From contig CAXIPT010000002.1 in NCBI GenBank assembly GCA_964030475.1, positions 4,625,523-4,689,522 of the forward strand: DNA of 64,000 bases, in the 5' to 3' direction. The notes beneath the pieces were generated by a model, which was given only the letters and a program-made list of their open reading frames with translations, did not search any database and was not told the DNA's origin. The translations under genes were made by a program, and so were the position numbers. How positions within the stretch are numbered: position 1 is the stretch's first letter; each line of letters begins with the position of its first letter. Source of the stretch: Tethya wilhelma. Lineage: Eukaryota > Porifera > Demospongiae > Tethyida > Tethyidae. Shown here piece after piece: positions 46,564-52,521 of the stretch.

Positions 46564-47508
46564 ATGTACAACACAGCATCAAGTAACTAATAATGCATGT
46601 GGATGTGATGTAGCAATTTGAAATTTATTCCGCAAAATACTATTTTCAAAATCGGCATAATCTAAGCAGCATACGTACCTCGTGTCAGAGAGGCTTAGTA
46701 CGATCAAGCCAACAAGACCTGTATAGATAATATTATTGGAGATAAGTTTTATTTTTCTATTCTAGCCTCTCATGTCGAGTATACCTCTGATGGATGCATG
46801 CCTTCATCAGTGACCAGGTGTTGTCTAGACTTAGTTCCCTCAGGCGTGAAGACCTGGTGAGAGAAATAACAGCTGATGATTAATGGTATAGTTTGGGGTG
46901 ACCTATTACGATTAATGTACTGTTTGGTGCATATTCATGTTCAGAGTGACAAGCAGGTTCATCTGTGATGGAGTGTTAAACGGACTGAGCATGCTCACTA
47001 AACTCAACCTCAGTCGGACCGCTGTTTGTGACAAAGGTAATAAATGACCTATAGCTACAATCATTGTATTGCAACATCACATCAGTACATCACAACATTC
47101 ATGTTGTAGGTATCTCACAGTTGAGGCTAGCCTCCCTGGTCATGCTCAACTTGAACTGGACGTGTGTAACAGAGGAAAGTTCCTTTGACTACATCAAAGA
47201 ACACGGTAGATTGTTTTACTATTATAGACAGCTACGCTACATGTTATAATAACTGCATATTATATATGTGTTTATTCATGCACACTTGTGAGTTATAACT
47301 GCATGACAGTGTTTACAAATTGTTGGATATGTTTGACTCAGTGAGTTTATAATTTAACTCTGTGTGTCAGTATGAACTATATATTTGGTCATTTATTGCA
47401 TTGTATTTTGCCTCAGGGTGTCCAGTATTGGAGACACTGCGCAATAGAAATATTGGTCAACCGTTACCAGGACAACGACCAATGGACGAGGACCAAGACA
47501 GTGCGTAA
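10047..47508 (+). CDS. UBA-UBX-leucine-rich-repeat protein (large gene with nested insertions)
   Basis: Exons: 10047-10174, 10255-10497, 10702-10848, 11072-12021, 12326-12557, 12711-12776, 13192-13271, 13340-13414, 20642-20682, 20820-20985, 21069-21140, 25418-25564, one ambiguous (46766-46817 or to 46856), 46945-47036, 47110-47205 and 47417-47508. All phases fit, giving about 892-905 residues. Residues 1-45 are a UBA domain (LLGMGFDLEQIQECQ...ATEWLL). A charged coiled coil (RFAAKERQEAVRRAKEKRM) follows, then a UBX domain at about 212-285 (CRVQVRLPNGQTLRHNFPS), a Pro/Met repeat, and from about 520 LRRs of the RNI/F-box type (LVHLSLGSC, LTSLNLMDYCHITDAG, LTKLNLSRTAV). UBA-UBX proteins such as UBXN1 bind ubiquitin and p97/VCP; LRRs would add a substrate-recognition arm (inference). 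Introns 8, 11 and 12 are very large. Contig joins at 14398, 33254, 38571 and 46495 mean its full extent needs confirmation. Confidence 0.7.
10535..10573. repeat. (CT)n microsatellite
   Basis: A pure CT run in intron 2 of the UBX-LRR gene. Confidence 0.9.
11750..11868 (+). repeat. in-frame 24-bp tandem repeat (PPPNMMGG)
   Basis: About five tandem copies of a 24-bp unit encoding PPPNMMGG lie within the UBX-LRR reading frame. One unit has Ile in place of the second Met and the last has Leu. A low-complexity linker between UBX and LRR, likely length-polymorphic. Confidence 0.85.
12046..12257. mobile_element. MITE with TAAAGGAACTGTGTCACTA ends (copy 1)
   Basis: Terminal inverted repeats TAAAGGAACTGTGTCACTA / TAGTGACACAGTTCCTTTA enclose about 170 bp with no coding capacity. 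A 5'-truncated relative lies at 49063-49227. It sits in the intron between the UBX and first LRR exons. Confidence 0.65.
12957..13149. mobile_element. small MITE of the GGGAAATTTTCG family (copy 1)
   Basis: Inverted ends CATAATTCGGGAAATTTTCG and AAAATTTCCCAAATTACG flank an AT-rich core. Relatives are at 30290-30478 and 48126-48354. Confidence 0.5.
13601..14572. repeat. tandem array of three foldback repeat units
   Basis: Three units (about 13601-13872, 13951-14216 and 14296-14572) each begin ATCTCAGCCTAGGAAGGTTG and end with its approximate inverse, so each can fold on itself. The cores (ccatggtcgagtgcgatttt) are nearly identical. The third unit contains the N at 14398, so the number of copies in the genome may differ. 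Single copies lie at 16187-16459 and 52155-52366. Confidence 0.7.
14398..14398. other. single-N contig join
   Basis: An N inside the foldback array; the sequence changes abruptly from the pattern of the other units after it. Likely a join or collapsed repeat. Confidence 0.6.
16187..16459. repeat. foldback repeat unit, single copy
   Basis: Starts TATCTCAGTCTGGGAAGG and ends CCTTCCTAGACTGAGATA, with the same core (cccatggtcgagtgcga) as the array at 13601-14572. Confidence 0.65.
17231..17272. repeat. (CT)n tract serving as a 3' splice-site pyrimidine tract
   Basis: The CT run ends in TCAG directly before plexin exon 17275. A similar arrangement precedes the exon at 20122. Confidence 0.75.
17600..17676 (-). 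repeat. tRNA-derived SINE-like fragment
   Basis: On the minus strand: TAGCTCAGTGGTAAGAGC (A-box/D-arm), then a diverged anticodon arm, then GGTTCAAGCCC (B-box). The acceptor and T stems do not pair, so it is not a functional tRNA. It resembles 2549-2602. Confidence 0.5.
17734..17775. repeat. (CA)n microsatellite
   Basis: A pure CA run in the intron of the plexin fragment. Confidence 0.9.
19325..19690. repeat. degenerate tandem repeat built on TGCCTGAGCAGGCA
   Basis: The near-palindrome TGCCTGAGCAGGCA or a variant recurs about every 80-100 bp (near 19385, 19475, 19540, 19636), with shared text such as ctctgtcttttgttgaagatg between copies. Confidence 0.55.
20062..20114. repeat. (CT)n microsatellite before an exon
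   Basis: It lies immediately upstream of the plexin PSI2 exon and forms the polypyrimidine tract of its acceptor (CTCCTACCAG). Confidence 0.85.
21318..21579. mobile_element. 262-bp MITE with AAGCCAG ends
   Basis: Imperfect inverted ends TATAAAGCCAGGCAAAAAAT and ATTTTTTGCTGGCCTTATA, extended by AGTTTCTCAGGC / GCAGGCCTGCGAAACT. No coding capacity. Located in intron 11 of the UBX-LRR gene. Confidence 0.6.
22309..23415 (-). CDS. secreted Cys-rich, probably GPI-anchored protein (copy 1)
   Basis: A single exon of 368 residues. The N-terminus is a signal peptide (LLVISLLLCVSAVCIGWS), followed by a His/Ser segment and a dibasic QKRQ that could be a processing site. Two related Cys-rich halves follow, each ending in a C-x3-C...GCC pattern (CSPECRSLLV...FGCC and CDPSCIATLN...VGCC), pointing to an internal duplication. 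The protein ends in a bare hydrophobic tail (ASAITLAVILLQMVV), typical of a GPI signal. Several N-glycosylation sequons are present. It lies antisense inside intron 11 of the UBX-LRR gene, next to a near-identical paralogue. The family is not recognised; it is probably sponge-specific and cell-surface. Confidence 0.8.
   Translation of the reverse strand: MLSMNLLVISLLLCVSAVCIGWSNARSYSHGHHPLSGDMNTHTKELHKMQKRQTDIQDQVCGPLYTNSLCTSGGYQELAEVYQPCINVSPNAIGIRNTCSVNSMGSLCLTLDRTTFKDNVASTCNSTDCSPECRSLLVNARNDFGCCIPLYNISRSDQVPLEYSYSLWSACEVETTTDRNSQFICPKATIDLNLNVVIDPNCDLQKLAERELSVVCRRKYVEDLRQKLSEGSDCETYSNGYHRFNSFDTLCNANRFGTYCDLLSTVQNMAEAQSSCSDTSTCDPSCIATLNNIINTVGCCFMDRNNDTSSPPDFLSYEFWSRCNLTSPGFCEELLNDDEANAATTIKASSVAMASAITLAVILLQMVV
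24016..25104 (-). CDS. secreted Cys-rich, probably GPI-anchored protein (copy 2)
   Basis: A single exon of 362 residues, a tandem paralogue of the gene at 22309-23415. Signal peptide, QKRQ site, both Cys-rich halves and hydrophobic C-terminus are conserved. Differences cluster in the middle (after FCPKAT) and around the second half's entry, where short indels occur. The 5' flanks are also similar for about 40 bp (tgttattcaagtggtcggcc), so promoter sequence was duplicated too. Divergence concentrated in loops with every Cys kept suggests selection on a folded ectodomain (inference). Confidence 0.8.
   Translation of the reverse strand: MLSMKLLVISLLLCVSAVCIGWSNARSYSHGHRPLSGDMNTHTKELHKMQKRQSLAIRDQVCGPLYTNSLCTSGAYQEYAKLYQRCSPVVPLASGIQNTCSVNSMGSLCFTLDDTTFKDNVTSTCSTTVCSPECRSLLVNARNDFGCCINAYNTSFPVPLEYSYSLWSACEVETFTIFNSQYFCPKATFELKPTSIDPTCTSQNLNERFVPILCRRKYVEDLRQMLSEADSEFRCETYNNGAFNSGTMQCNANRFGTYCSLLPTEQNLTEAQSSCSDTSTCDPSCIATLNNIINTVGCCFMDRYNDSSPPNFLSYEFWSRCNLNSPGFCEELLNDAATIVKASSVAVASAITLAVILLQMVV
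25565..25900. repeat. degenerate short tandem repeat in intron 12
   Basis: A 40-50-bp theme (taccattaatcatagtggt...caaac) recurs six or more times with variations. Confidence 0.55.
25901..29938 (+). mobile_element. Sola-like DNA transposon with ~577-bp inverted repeats
   Basis: Ends GGGACATTCCATGTCATTTC and its inverse at 29938. The inverted repeats 25901-26476 and 29361-29938 match along their whole length. The same end occurs at 33255-33499, where it breaks a copia element. Comparing that break with the uninterrupted copia copy at 40650 shows a 4-bp target duplication, ATGA. A 4-bp duplication, GGG ends and long repeats fit the Sola group, probably Sola2 (assignment from memory of the group's features). 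The left flank here (GGTCACAGTA) is not copia and does not repeat on the right, so the join is suspect. Confidence 0.65.
27114..29081 (+). CDS. transposase of the Sola-like element (frameshifted near C-terminus)
   Basis: A 655-codon frame. The N-terminus has a Zn-ligand-like set (VCCNPF ... WMCEKG ... CDDC), then a small DSPNPVP repeat (residues about 86-110), a helix-turn-helix-like segment near KSWTVRKIQAEFG, and a catalytic-type region with AADFSENYS, FTDGAASQYKNRKN and YHGKGACDGVGGTVKR. The frame stops at 29079-29081, yet an overlapping frame (from about 29080 to 29352: FVTSVYDRYWWLACVLEV, YPSVPDILTIPISDILTKV) continues the same protein type. A frameshift at about 29075 has therefore cut off roughly 90 residues, and this copy is probably inactive. 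Confidence 0.7.
   Translation: MSESPRWRNVCCNPFNKPNHYVRNKRQLRSVSKWMCEKGSILYGDKICDDCRKRLAKEIPARKVSAPLPLSADWDSPTHVPVCLLDSPNLVPDSPNPVPDAPNPVHDSPAIDDVLQLQEDTSTSLGMVNQCLDMLGQTPLLKSNLRSKQYSKRKIEKVTTAMQKLIVSDPQSSTMNSDGEIVQQLKQKFVSSTRSEQIQILTVLPKSWTVRKIQAEFGATNYMVRKAKQLVQEKGILATPNPKPGHALPQTTIDLIISFYESDETSRMMPGKKDFISLRREEGRVHVQKRLVLCNLKEMYRLFKDRYPHVAVGFSKFADLRPTHCILAGASGTHSVCVCTIHQNVKLMIVGAKLPELATQSNSTLTTYHHCIAQALCNPPLPQCYLGECSACPGVDNIKTSLTAILDDHMIDSITYKQWTSTDRSMLETVCSTSDDFVETFCVKLKALVSHSFIASQQASFYSKCRSNLQLGEILVAADFSENYSFVLQDAVQGFHWNNAQATVHPFVVYYKYAGEECHLSYVVISDCLKHDTIAVYLFQRCLITFLKQVLPFSLHKIIYFTDGAASQYKNRKNFLNLCHHEADFGVKADWHFSATYHGKGACDGVGGTVKRLAARASLQKPYEGQIMSPLQLFEWATMNIPGIVFKYCSTARDF
30288..30480. 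mobile_element. MITE of the GGGAAATTTTCG family with TA duplication
   Basis: Ends CCGTATAGCGGGAAATTTTC / GAAAATTTCCCGCTATACGG at 30290-30478, flanked by TA on both sides. It interrupts the integrase frame of the copia copy. A TA target fits Tc1/mariner-type mobilisation. Confidence 0.7.
32218..32887. mobile_element. MULE-type MITE inserted in copia gag (9-bp TSD)
   Basis: Ends TAGTCTAGTCCTAGACCCC / GGGGTCTAGGACTAGACTA enclose about 650 bp. The flanking sequence GCTTCCAAG is duplicated on both sides (near 32218 and 32878). End sequence and duplication length match the element at 5102-5698, although the cores differ. Confidence 0.65.
32968..33193 (-). repeat. copia LTR (226 bp, TG...CA)
   Basis: On the minus strand it starts TGTGAAAGTAATGC and ends GCTAACTCCTCCAACA. 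It matches 35141-35366 and 38768-39006. Confidence 0.85.
33254..33254. other. single-N contig join
   Basis: The sequence switches directly from DNA beyond a copia LTR to the interior of a Sola-like inverted repeat. Confidence 0.7.
33255..33499. mobile_element. Sola-like element, right-end fragment
   Basis: 245 bp matching the terminal inverted repeat of the element at 25901-29938, ending GGAATGTCCC. It is followed by ATGAGCAAGG, the continuation of the copia pol gene. Confidence 0.75.
33500..35366 (+). mobile_element. Ty1/copia retrotransposon, 3' half (RT-RNase H-LTR), disrupted
   Basis: Starts at the Sola-like end inside the integrase-RT linker. Reverse transcriptase motifs: KWVFKK, YKARLVAQRFSQRQG, LHQLDITAAFLNG, and the catalytic YVDDFVIAS. 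RNase H region: YSDADWAGD, ALSTAEGEAEYMAL, and HINIKFHVVREQV. Breaks: TAG at 33799-33801, a 10-bp loss near 34101 that shifts the frame, and a deletion after NNVSR near 34585. The last open frame is 34139-35170. A purine-rich tract (GAGTGAGAAGGAG) precedes the LTR 35141-35366. Confidence 0.8.
35141..35366 (+). repeat. copia 3' LTR
   Basis: TGTGAAAGTAATG...CCGCCAACA. It lacks a 13-bp block (around acgtgtagtcttt) that is present in the other two LTRs. Confidence 0.85.
35367..36173. other. noncoding, repeat-like sequence
   Basis: No gene found. It includes attgccc / gggcaat blocks and a TAGCCTCGTCCCCAGGCCC...GGGCCTGG hairpin at 36092-36127 resembling MULE-type ends. TGCGCATGCGCG at 36140-36151 is an NRF-1-type palindrome just ahead of the next frame. 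Confidence 0.45.
36174..38264 (+). pseudogene. ZAD-like plus DUF6589-like gene, transposon-derived and degenerate
   Basis: The first exon (to 36704) encodes a ZAD-type zinc module: YTCRLCLGS and QYICMKCKRRL, two CxxC pairs about 55 residues apart. Later exons carry DUF6589-like sequence: LSEKAPHLVKILTKVV, YSRLNQLNVSLSYTATLKLM and VLSGGDYLTCER (family members usually have GGDQLT). A TAG at 37371-37373 interrupts a continuous frame where Trp is expected, and the frame shifts near 38135. GT/AG introns are still visible (37600-37672). The middle exons (36756-37140) are hard to place. The remainder of the domain is missing before the N at 38571. Confidence 0.6.
38265..38767. other. noncoding stretch with a contig join at 38571
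   Basis: (TTA)n, (CA)n and a purine-rich block, then unrelated sequence around the N. I see no supportable gene. Confidence 0.5.
38768..39006 (+). repeat. copia 5' LTR
   Basis: TGCGAAAGTAATG...CCGCCAACA, 239 bp, with a TGC instead of TGT start. Directly followed by the primer site. Confidence 0.85.
39007..39020 (+). promoter_or_regulatory. primer-binding site matching the initiator tRNA-Met anticodon arm
   Basis: GGTTATGGGCCCAG follows the LTR directly. It is complementary to the CTGGGCCCATAACC stretch that forms the anticodon stem-loop of metazoan initiator tRNA-Met. This mirrors Drosophila copia, which is primed by a half-tRNA-iMet rather than by the tRNA 3' end. The minus-strand copy has the same site at 32967-32954. 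Confidence 0.75.
39022..41803 (+). mobile_element. Ty1/copia retrotransposon, internal region with deletions and no 3' LTR
   Basis: Gag starts at 39022, directly after the primer site. Frame 39022-40002 holds gag, the CCHC knuckle and the protease DSGATCH. Compared with the minus-strand copy, about 11 bp are lost near 39960 and the frame shifts; 39959-40963 continues with protease end, GAG-preintegrase (WHRRFGHLGERGL) and the first part of the integrase. A large deletion at about 40641 then joins the integrase directly to the RT linker and removes the last catalytic region. RT follows with TAG at 40961-40963 and frame 41183-41803 (SLYGLKQAPRCW, YVDDFVIAS). The element stops near 41790 without RNase H or LTR. 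Confidence 0.8.
41804..42413. other. noncoding, GATCAAG-rich patch
   Basis: GATCAAG/GATCAAAG recurs about six times at 41925-42025. Nothing else recognised. Confidence 0.4.
42414..42672. mobile_element. 259-bp hairpin MITE
   Basis: A left arm of about 100 bp (ACAAGTACAAAAAACATTAG...) is repeated almost perfectly in inverse at the right (...TAATGTTTTTTGTACTTGT), around a core of some 60 bp. It would form a long foldback RNA if transcribed. Confidence 0.8.
42673..43688. other. noncoding, nothing recognised
   Basis: Contains a short tandem block (actggagcgatacgtgacag and variants, 43600-43660) and a purine-rich stretch at 43190-43220. Confidence 0.4.
43975..44866. mobile_element. 892-bp element with TGACCTGTCAAGGGAAAA ends
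   Basis: Inverted ends TGACCTGTCAAGGGAAAACG and its counterpart ending CCCTTGACAGGTCA, each followed by GTGCCGGTTAGGAAA-type sequence. No transposase frame; probably non-autonomous. It lies in an intron of the pseudogene. The target duplication is not clear. Confidence 0.65.
45828..46192. mobile_element. hAT-like MITE with CAGGGGCGGATCC ends
   Basis: Element 45834-46186 starts CAGGGGCGGATCCAGG and ends CCTGGATCCGCCCCTG, flanked by AGTGTG on both sides (6-bp exact repeat). It interrupts the last exon of the pseudogene between RHMKARSV and GSPSSCPLPK. CAGGG ends suggest hAT, although hAT duplications are normally 8 bp. Confidence 0.7.
46496..46562. repeat. (GA)n microsatellite at a contig join
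   Basis: The run starts immediately after the N at 46495, a typical place for an assembly break. Confidence 0.9.
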
Positions 47509-47728
47509 TGATGGAGGAAAGAACTTGTGAACCATAATATTATACCAGAACCAATAACAGCTGAAAACAAAATCAAGTTAAGACTATTAAACAAAGCATT
47601 TATACAACTACTGCACAATATGTTCATTAATAAAAGCACCTGTTTTGAGTTCATTTATTTGTATCGTGTTTATGCATGCATTCATGAGTGTATTATAAAG
47701 TGTTCAATATTGCTGTACAAATCAGCCC

Positions 47729-49564
47729 CTATGTACAGTGTGTTTTTATCATGGTACAGTTGAGAACAGCAATCTCTGGAACTGGTTCAGGAGTTGTTAC
47801 CTGCTCTGTTGTGTGTACCATGGGAGGTAGGGGGGTGGGGGTAGCGGTAGGCAGGAATATTGGTAGAGAGTAATTAGAGTTGTTAGGGACACTACGAAAG
47901 GAGTCAGGGGTTAAAGGAGGTGGGTAGGCATCATTTGGAATAAAGAAGCAAGCGCACTGAACATAAGTGGATGACTTGTTTGAGTATCTCATAGCAGTGG
48001 CAATGAAGGGGACACTCGGATCATCCAGTTGACCTACCACTGTGGCTTCACATGAAATACTCTGCTAAAAATGTGTGTGTTCAAATTACTGTGTGAATTT
48101 GTACTTCAACTGTAAACATATACCTACTGTATTATAGCAGGAAATTTTCGTTCGGTTCAAATTTTTATATTTTTCTTATATGCTGTTCGAATATAAAACT
48201 GCAAAAATTTAACTTCCACATTATTACATTGCATGCACAATACAAGCACACACCACATAATATATGAAATTTATAACTACGAAAACATTTTCTGCCGCAT
48301 TTTTGACGATTTATATGAAATTTTGCACCAACGAAAATTTCCTGCTACATGGTATATGGGTGATTCTAATAAATGCACACTATTACATCACTCACCTCAT
48401 TGCTCATCTCCATGGCAACGGCCTCTGGTGGGCACAGCACCCTACCATCACCTAGCTCATTGACGGAGCTGTTACAATGATGCAGCACATGGCGAGAACA
48501 CCTCCTAGTCAGCATGTCACTCTTCAGCGTCTCCACAGACGTCACAGCGTACATGGTGGTGATGAAGCTAGCCACGGCAATGAGCAGAGCTAGAATAATG
48601 ATGGTCAGCAATAGGCACACGACACGGGAAGAATCAGCACGTGCGCTTTCTGAACTATCATCTTTCTCAATGTCAGTCGAACTTGAAAAACGGTTCTTAT
48701 CTGAATGTTTCATCGAGTTTTTACCATCGTCGTAGAGGTCTTGTAGAGGAATATGACCTTCTTGTTTCTCCTTAGACTGCCTTCGAGGTCCGGAGGTGTA
48801 GCGTTTCATCACCTGGTGACGTACCCTCGGCCTCAGGCTCTCGTAGTCGTGAGGGGGAGGGGGTTGAATTGTTCCCGCGGGACTCAAACAGGTATACTCT
48901 TTCTCCTTCCTCAAGGGAGGGGGGAGGGGTCGCTGTGGAGGGGTGGGCGGAGCTTTCTTAATTGGCTGTGTGTGTGTGTATTAGTGAGACAATAGTTATC
49001 ATAAACAAAATAATATACTGTATGAAAAAAATAAAATGTGTGACGTTCACGACATTCTGTAGTCTTTTGTGACGTTTTTTGTTTTGTTTCTAGCACGATC
49101 TAGGTACCATGTCTGGATACTAGCTCCATGTATGTACATGTATTGTGCGTTTGTCAACAAAAAAAACGTCACAAAATGTCACATTTTATTTTTTGGTAAC
49201 AAAACATATAGTGACACAGTTCCTTTAAATGTACCTTGGCTGGTTTACTCTTGGCCATTTGTTTTACAGCACGAGTACAGTCTGGAGGGGGTGTGGTTGG
49301 TGGGTGTGGTTTCAAGAGGACCTCTTGCAACTTTACAGGCTTTGGTCCAATCCGTGGTCTTGGATGTGGGATATGGGAAGGGGGCATGGCAGCTGTGCCG
49401 GGGGGAGGGGAATTGGAGTAGATGGGGGAGTGTTTTGCCGTGGGATGGACATAGGGGGAGGCTTGTTCCAATGACTTCATGTCAATGTACTCATTGTACT
49501 CATCAATGCTCTCGTAAATGACTTGGTCGTCTTCTAGGAGCTGCTTGCGAGAGGAGATAGACAT
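47729..49564 (-). CDS. type II membrane protein with ITIM-like and YxxM tyrosine motifs
   Basis: Three exons on the minus strand: 49564-49235, 48965-48396 and 48064-47729 (411 residues, all phase 0). The N-terminal tail of about 240 residues is Pro/Ser/charge-rich with VIYESI (fits the ITIM pattern), EYIDM (PI3K-type YxxM) and DYESL. One membrane helix follows (VVCLLLTIIILALLIAVASF), then a Cys-rich ectodomain with CxC (YVQCACFF), a Pro/Thr stretch and a terminal LNCTMIKTHC. No signal peptide, so the orientation is N-in. The ectodomain spacing matches the genes at 52522, 58023 and 59817. Exon 2 is preceded by a (CA)n tract. Likely a signalling receptor (inference). Confidence 0.75.
48126..48354. 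mobile_element. MITE of the GAAATTTTCG family (copy 3)
   Basis: Ends ATAGCAGGAAATTTTCGTT and AACGAAAATTTCCTGCTA. It lies in the second intron of the receptor-like gene. Confidence 0.55.
49063..49227. mobile_element. truncated copy of the GGAACTGTGTCACTA MITE
   Basis: Shares the core (ttttgttttgtttctagc, gtaccatgtctg) and one end (TAGTGACACAGTTCCTTTA) with 12046-12257. The end stops about 7 bp from the splice donor of exon 1 of the receptor-like gene. Confidence 0.6.
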
Positions 49565-49772
49565 GGCGAGCTGTAGAGAGACAGAGAGTTTATCTTACGT
49601 AGGTAGAATAAGTGTTTCTTTGTCGAATAAGATGTCTTCTGTGGTTGTACTGATTTGAAGTGTTTATTTACGATTTGAAGTCTTTTTTTGTACGATTTGA
49701 AATCTTTATTACGATTTTACGATTTAAAGTCTTTATGTACAATTCTCTTGTCATGAAAATCTCATTACAATC

Positions 49773-49809
<37 letters not shown>

Positions 49810-50509
49810 GAAATCTTTGACAGTTACTCCTACTGTCTTTCACAGTATTTGATCCACTCACTGACTGATAAGCTGCAACATTCACATTAGTGGCCAATGA
49901 AGCAAGAGAAAACAACAAACAGTTTCTGAATAATATTGTCTTCTTTTATCGAGTATCTGCTATCAATAAAGCAGTTGTAGATCTTTCTTTCTTCACTGTA
50001 GTAGCTAGCTCTAGCTGTTGGTGTTTGAGCTGTGCTGTCAAAACTAACGTACAGTCTTGTGTCTTTGTCTTTGATTGTGTGGCTTGACTGTGAGCTCTTC
50101 AGCTAGTGTACGTGTTAAACAGTTGTTTTCCTTTTGCTGACAAGTGGAAATGGTTTTGACTTTCAGTATGAAAGTCCCAAAACACAACTCTTACACACAG
50201 CTCGGTACAGTGCATGGATGGATCTATTGCACCAACACACACACTGTTTGTCACAACAAGTGAAGTGTGACAAACTCATTGTGGAACAAAGTTAGTAGCC
50301 ACATCTTATCAGTGCAGCCATCACTCAATTTGGTTTGATGCTTTGGCTATATTATAGGTGTTATAAGATGGTGGATCAGTATTGAAAGTAGACATCTGAT
50401 GTTGCCTGAAATCTTTAAAGTGACCACATTAAGCTGGTAAGGATCTGCAAAATGATTTGTGCATAGAAATTTGTTTTGTAATGCATCTTTCATTATACAA
50501 AAAGACTTA
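49565..50509. other. intergenic, nothing recognised
   Basis: Holds (CT)n at 49780-49802 and AT-rich sequence; it would contain the promoter of the gene at 49564. Confidence 0.5.
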
Positions 50510-51820
50510 TTAACAGAATCCAATTAAACTAATTGTTATATTTACAATACAATCTTCCAGTAACGATAATTGCAAAATTCCGTTGGTTGCTAATGGCAAC
50601 CACATATTGTTTGAAGTAACATGACCTCTATTTGTCGACACAGCAATGTACTTGGTATAAGAGACGCCCCTATCATTTATCATTGATATTTCAACACTGC
50701 AAAATGTGCCGAGACAAACTGGAATCAAATTACTTGCACCAGACCCAGTGGAATTGGAATCAGACCTAACAGAGTGGGAATCAGACTCACACGACTGTAC
50801 AACCACATAAAACAACAGCTCGTTGATCATTGGCGATGATGTCGCAATGACATCATTAAAAAGACTAGTAACAGTAACATTGGCAGGAAGTAACTCGGAC
50901 GTGAAGCTAACCACACCCATTTCATTAGCAGGAACAGACGTCCATCTTCCTTTGCTACAACGTTCAAAATCTCTCCTCAACCTTTGAACTTCCCAGAAAT
51001 TATGACACCATCCAGCTATGCCGATAATGGTTGCCATGACAATACCCAGTACGAGCGCAACTTTAAAACACCAGCTAATTGCCTTGCCCCTATTAATTTC
51101 TCTCAATTTGTTTTCTTTTAACAGCTGACTTGGTATATCGTATGATACGCTCAACTTAGCCCGCGGGCTTTTCAGTGATGCATAAGGTTGGGGTCCTAAC
51201 ACTGGTTTAGAAGCCCCCAGGTGTATAGACATCCAGTCGGACTCTGATAGAGTGGTTGCTAAGGAGTACTGGTCAATGTTAGCCGACTGGCGTCTCAAGG
51301 AGCGTTTAGAGGACATTGTCCCACTCTCGGTAACCGGTCTAGCAGGTTGTGTAGGAATCGGTGGCAGATCTAGTACATAGCCAGAGGTGTCTTCAAACGA
51401 GCAGTGTTTGTTCGGAACACAAAGAGTCGATCTGCTACTTGTGTCTTCATCTCCATCTTCTGTGAGAGTCCTTGTGAGGGAATGGTGGTCTGGTTTAAGA
51501 TGGACTTCATCCTCACTATCAGGTGGTCCTAATTCAATAGATGGACCACCCCTGCGGGCTATATCACCATTGTCTTCACTATTGCAAACAACCTTAACTT
51601 CTGGTACAAGAACCCAGGGCTGCTCTTCTTTTTTCCCTCCTTCTTCACTGAAGCAAGACTCCATTGTGGTGTTGAGAGAGTGAGCTGATGAGATGGAAGA
51701 AGAACGTAGGATTCTTGTGTAGCCAGCTGAATCAAACGAGGGACTGATAAACGATGAAGACCTATCAGGAGTCGCAACATCCAGACAATCTTTCTTTACC
51801 TCCATCTTGATATGACACAC
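50510..51820 (-). CDS. single-exon type II membrane protein with tyrosine-rich cytoplasmic tail
   Basis: 436 residues, intronless. The N-tail (about 250 residues) is Ser/Pro/acidic with GYTRI, GYVLDL, QYSLA and PYASL tyrosines. A membrane helix (WCFKVALVLGIVMATIIGIAGW) is followed by an ectodomain with several N-glycosylation sequons and Cys (SCES, PVCLGTFCSVEI, EDCIVN). The ectodomain is more diverged than in its neighbours but keeps the overall layout. It is in the same orientation as four related genes. No enzymatic motif is seen. Probable surface receptor or adhesion protein of a lineage-specific family. Confidence 0.7.
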   Translation of the reverse strand: MCHIKMEVKKDCLDVATPDRSSSFISPSFDSAGYTRILRSSSISSAHSLNTTMESCFSEEGGKKEEQPWVLVPEVKVVCNSEDNGDIARRGGPSIELGPPDSEDEVHLKPDHHSLTRTLTEDGDEDTSSRSTLCVPNKHCSFEDTSGYVLDLPPIPTQPARPVTESGTMSSKRSLRRQSANIDQYSLATTLSESDWMSIHLGASKPVLGPQPYASLKSPRAKLSVSYDIPSQLLKENKLREINRGKAISWCFKVALVLGIVMATIIGIAGWCHNFWEVQRLRRDFERCSKGRWTSVPANEMGVVSFTSELLPANVTVTSLFNDVIATSSPMINELLFYVVVQSCESDSHSVRSDSNSTGSGASNLIPVCLGTFCSVEISMINDRGVSYTKYIAVSTNRGHVTSNNMWLPLATNGILQLSLLEDCIVNITISLIGFC

Positions 51821-52154
51821 ACAGCTACGTGCTAGTAGCTAGGCCTAATTGAATCAAACCAGCCACACCTAGTCTTCTAATGGAGCACACACACACTGCA
51901 GTAACACCATATATGCACACACTAGAACAATACCAGCCTCAGGGGTCATTGTGTGAGTGCGATTCTGATAGGTGTGTGCTAAATAAGTTATAGACATTGT
52001 GTCATATAAGTCGTAATTATTACAGAAATCACATTTCTATGTTTCCATTCCAAATAGTTTGTGGACATAAATGTATGCTATAAATCTACTCTTTAGCAAA
52101 TTAAAGAAGACAGTTGTGTACGACATTTTCTGCCGTAAACAGCAATGGTTGGTC
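51821..52154. other. intergenic spacer
   Basis: AT-rich. Short stretches just upstream of the start at 51820 (aatcaaac..agccacac.tagtct) resemble those upstream of 53511, as if the 5' flanks share ancestry. Confidence 0.45.
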
Positions 52155-52366
52155 ATTAGAAGCTGGGACTTGCACCATTGTGATCAGCACGAAGAGATCT
52201 TTTTATTTTGATAATTGCAAACTAGGAAAAGGCTTATAATAACATAATTCATGGTTTTTTGCTGACCAAAAATTCAATTTGCTAATAAGATCTCTTCAAG
52301 TTGATTACAGTGGTACAATCCCAGCTTCGTACGACCTTAAATTCCTAGGCTAGCTGAGATACCAGC
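52155..52366. repeat. foldback repeat unit, diverged and truncated
   Basis: Begins AAGCTGGGACTTGCACCATTG and ends with the inverse (ccagcttcgtacgacctt...gagat). Related to the units at 13601-14572. Confidence 0.55.
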
Positions 52367-52521
52367 CCAGAATGTATCTATCAAGGTATGCATATGTCTT
52401 ATAAAATTAAAAGAGTTGCATAACAATCATTATCAATAGGGAAAGGTAATGTGGAAGGTGAAAAAATTGTAAAGTTTGAATGTTTACTCAATTATCTGTC
52501 TTCAAAATAGGGTTGGACTCG

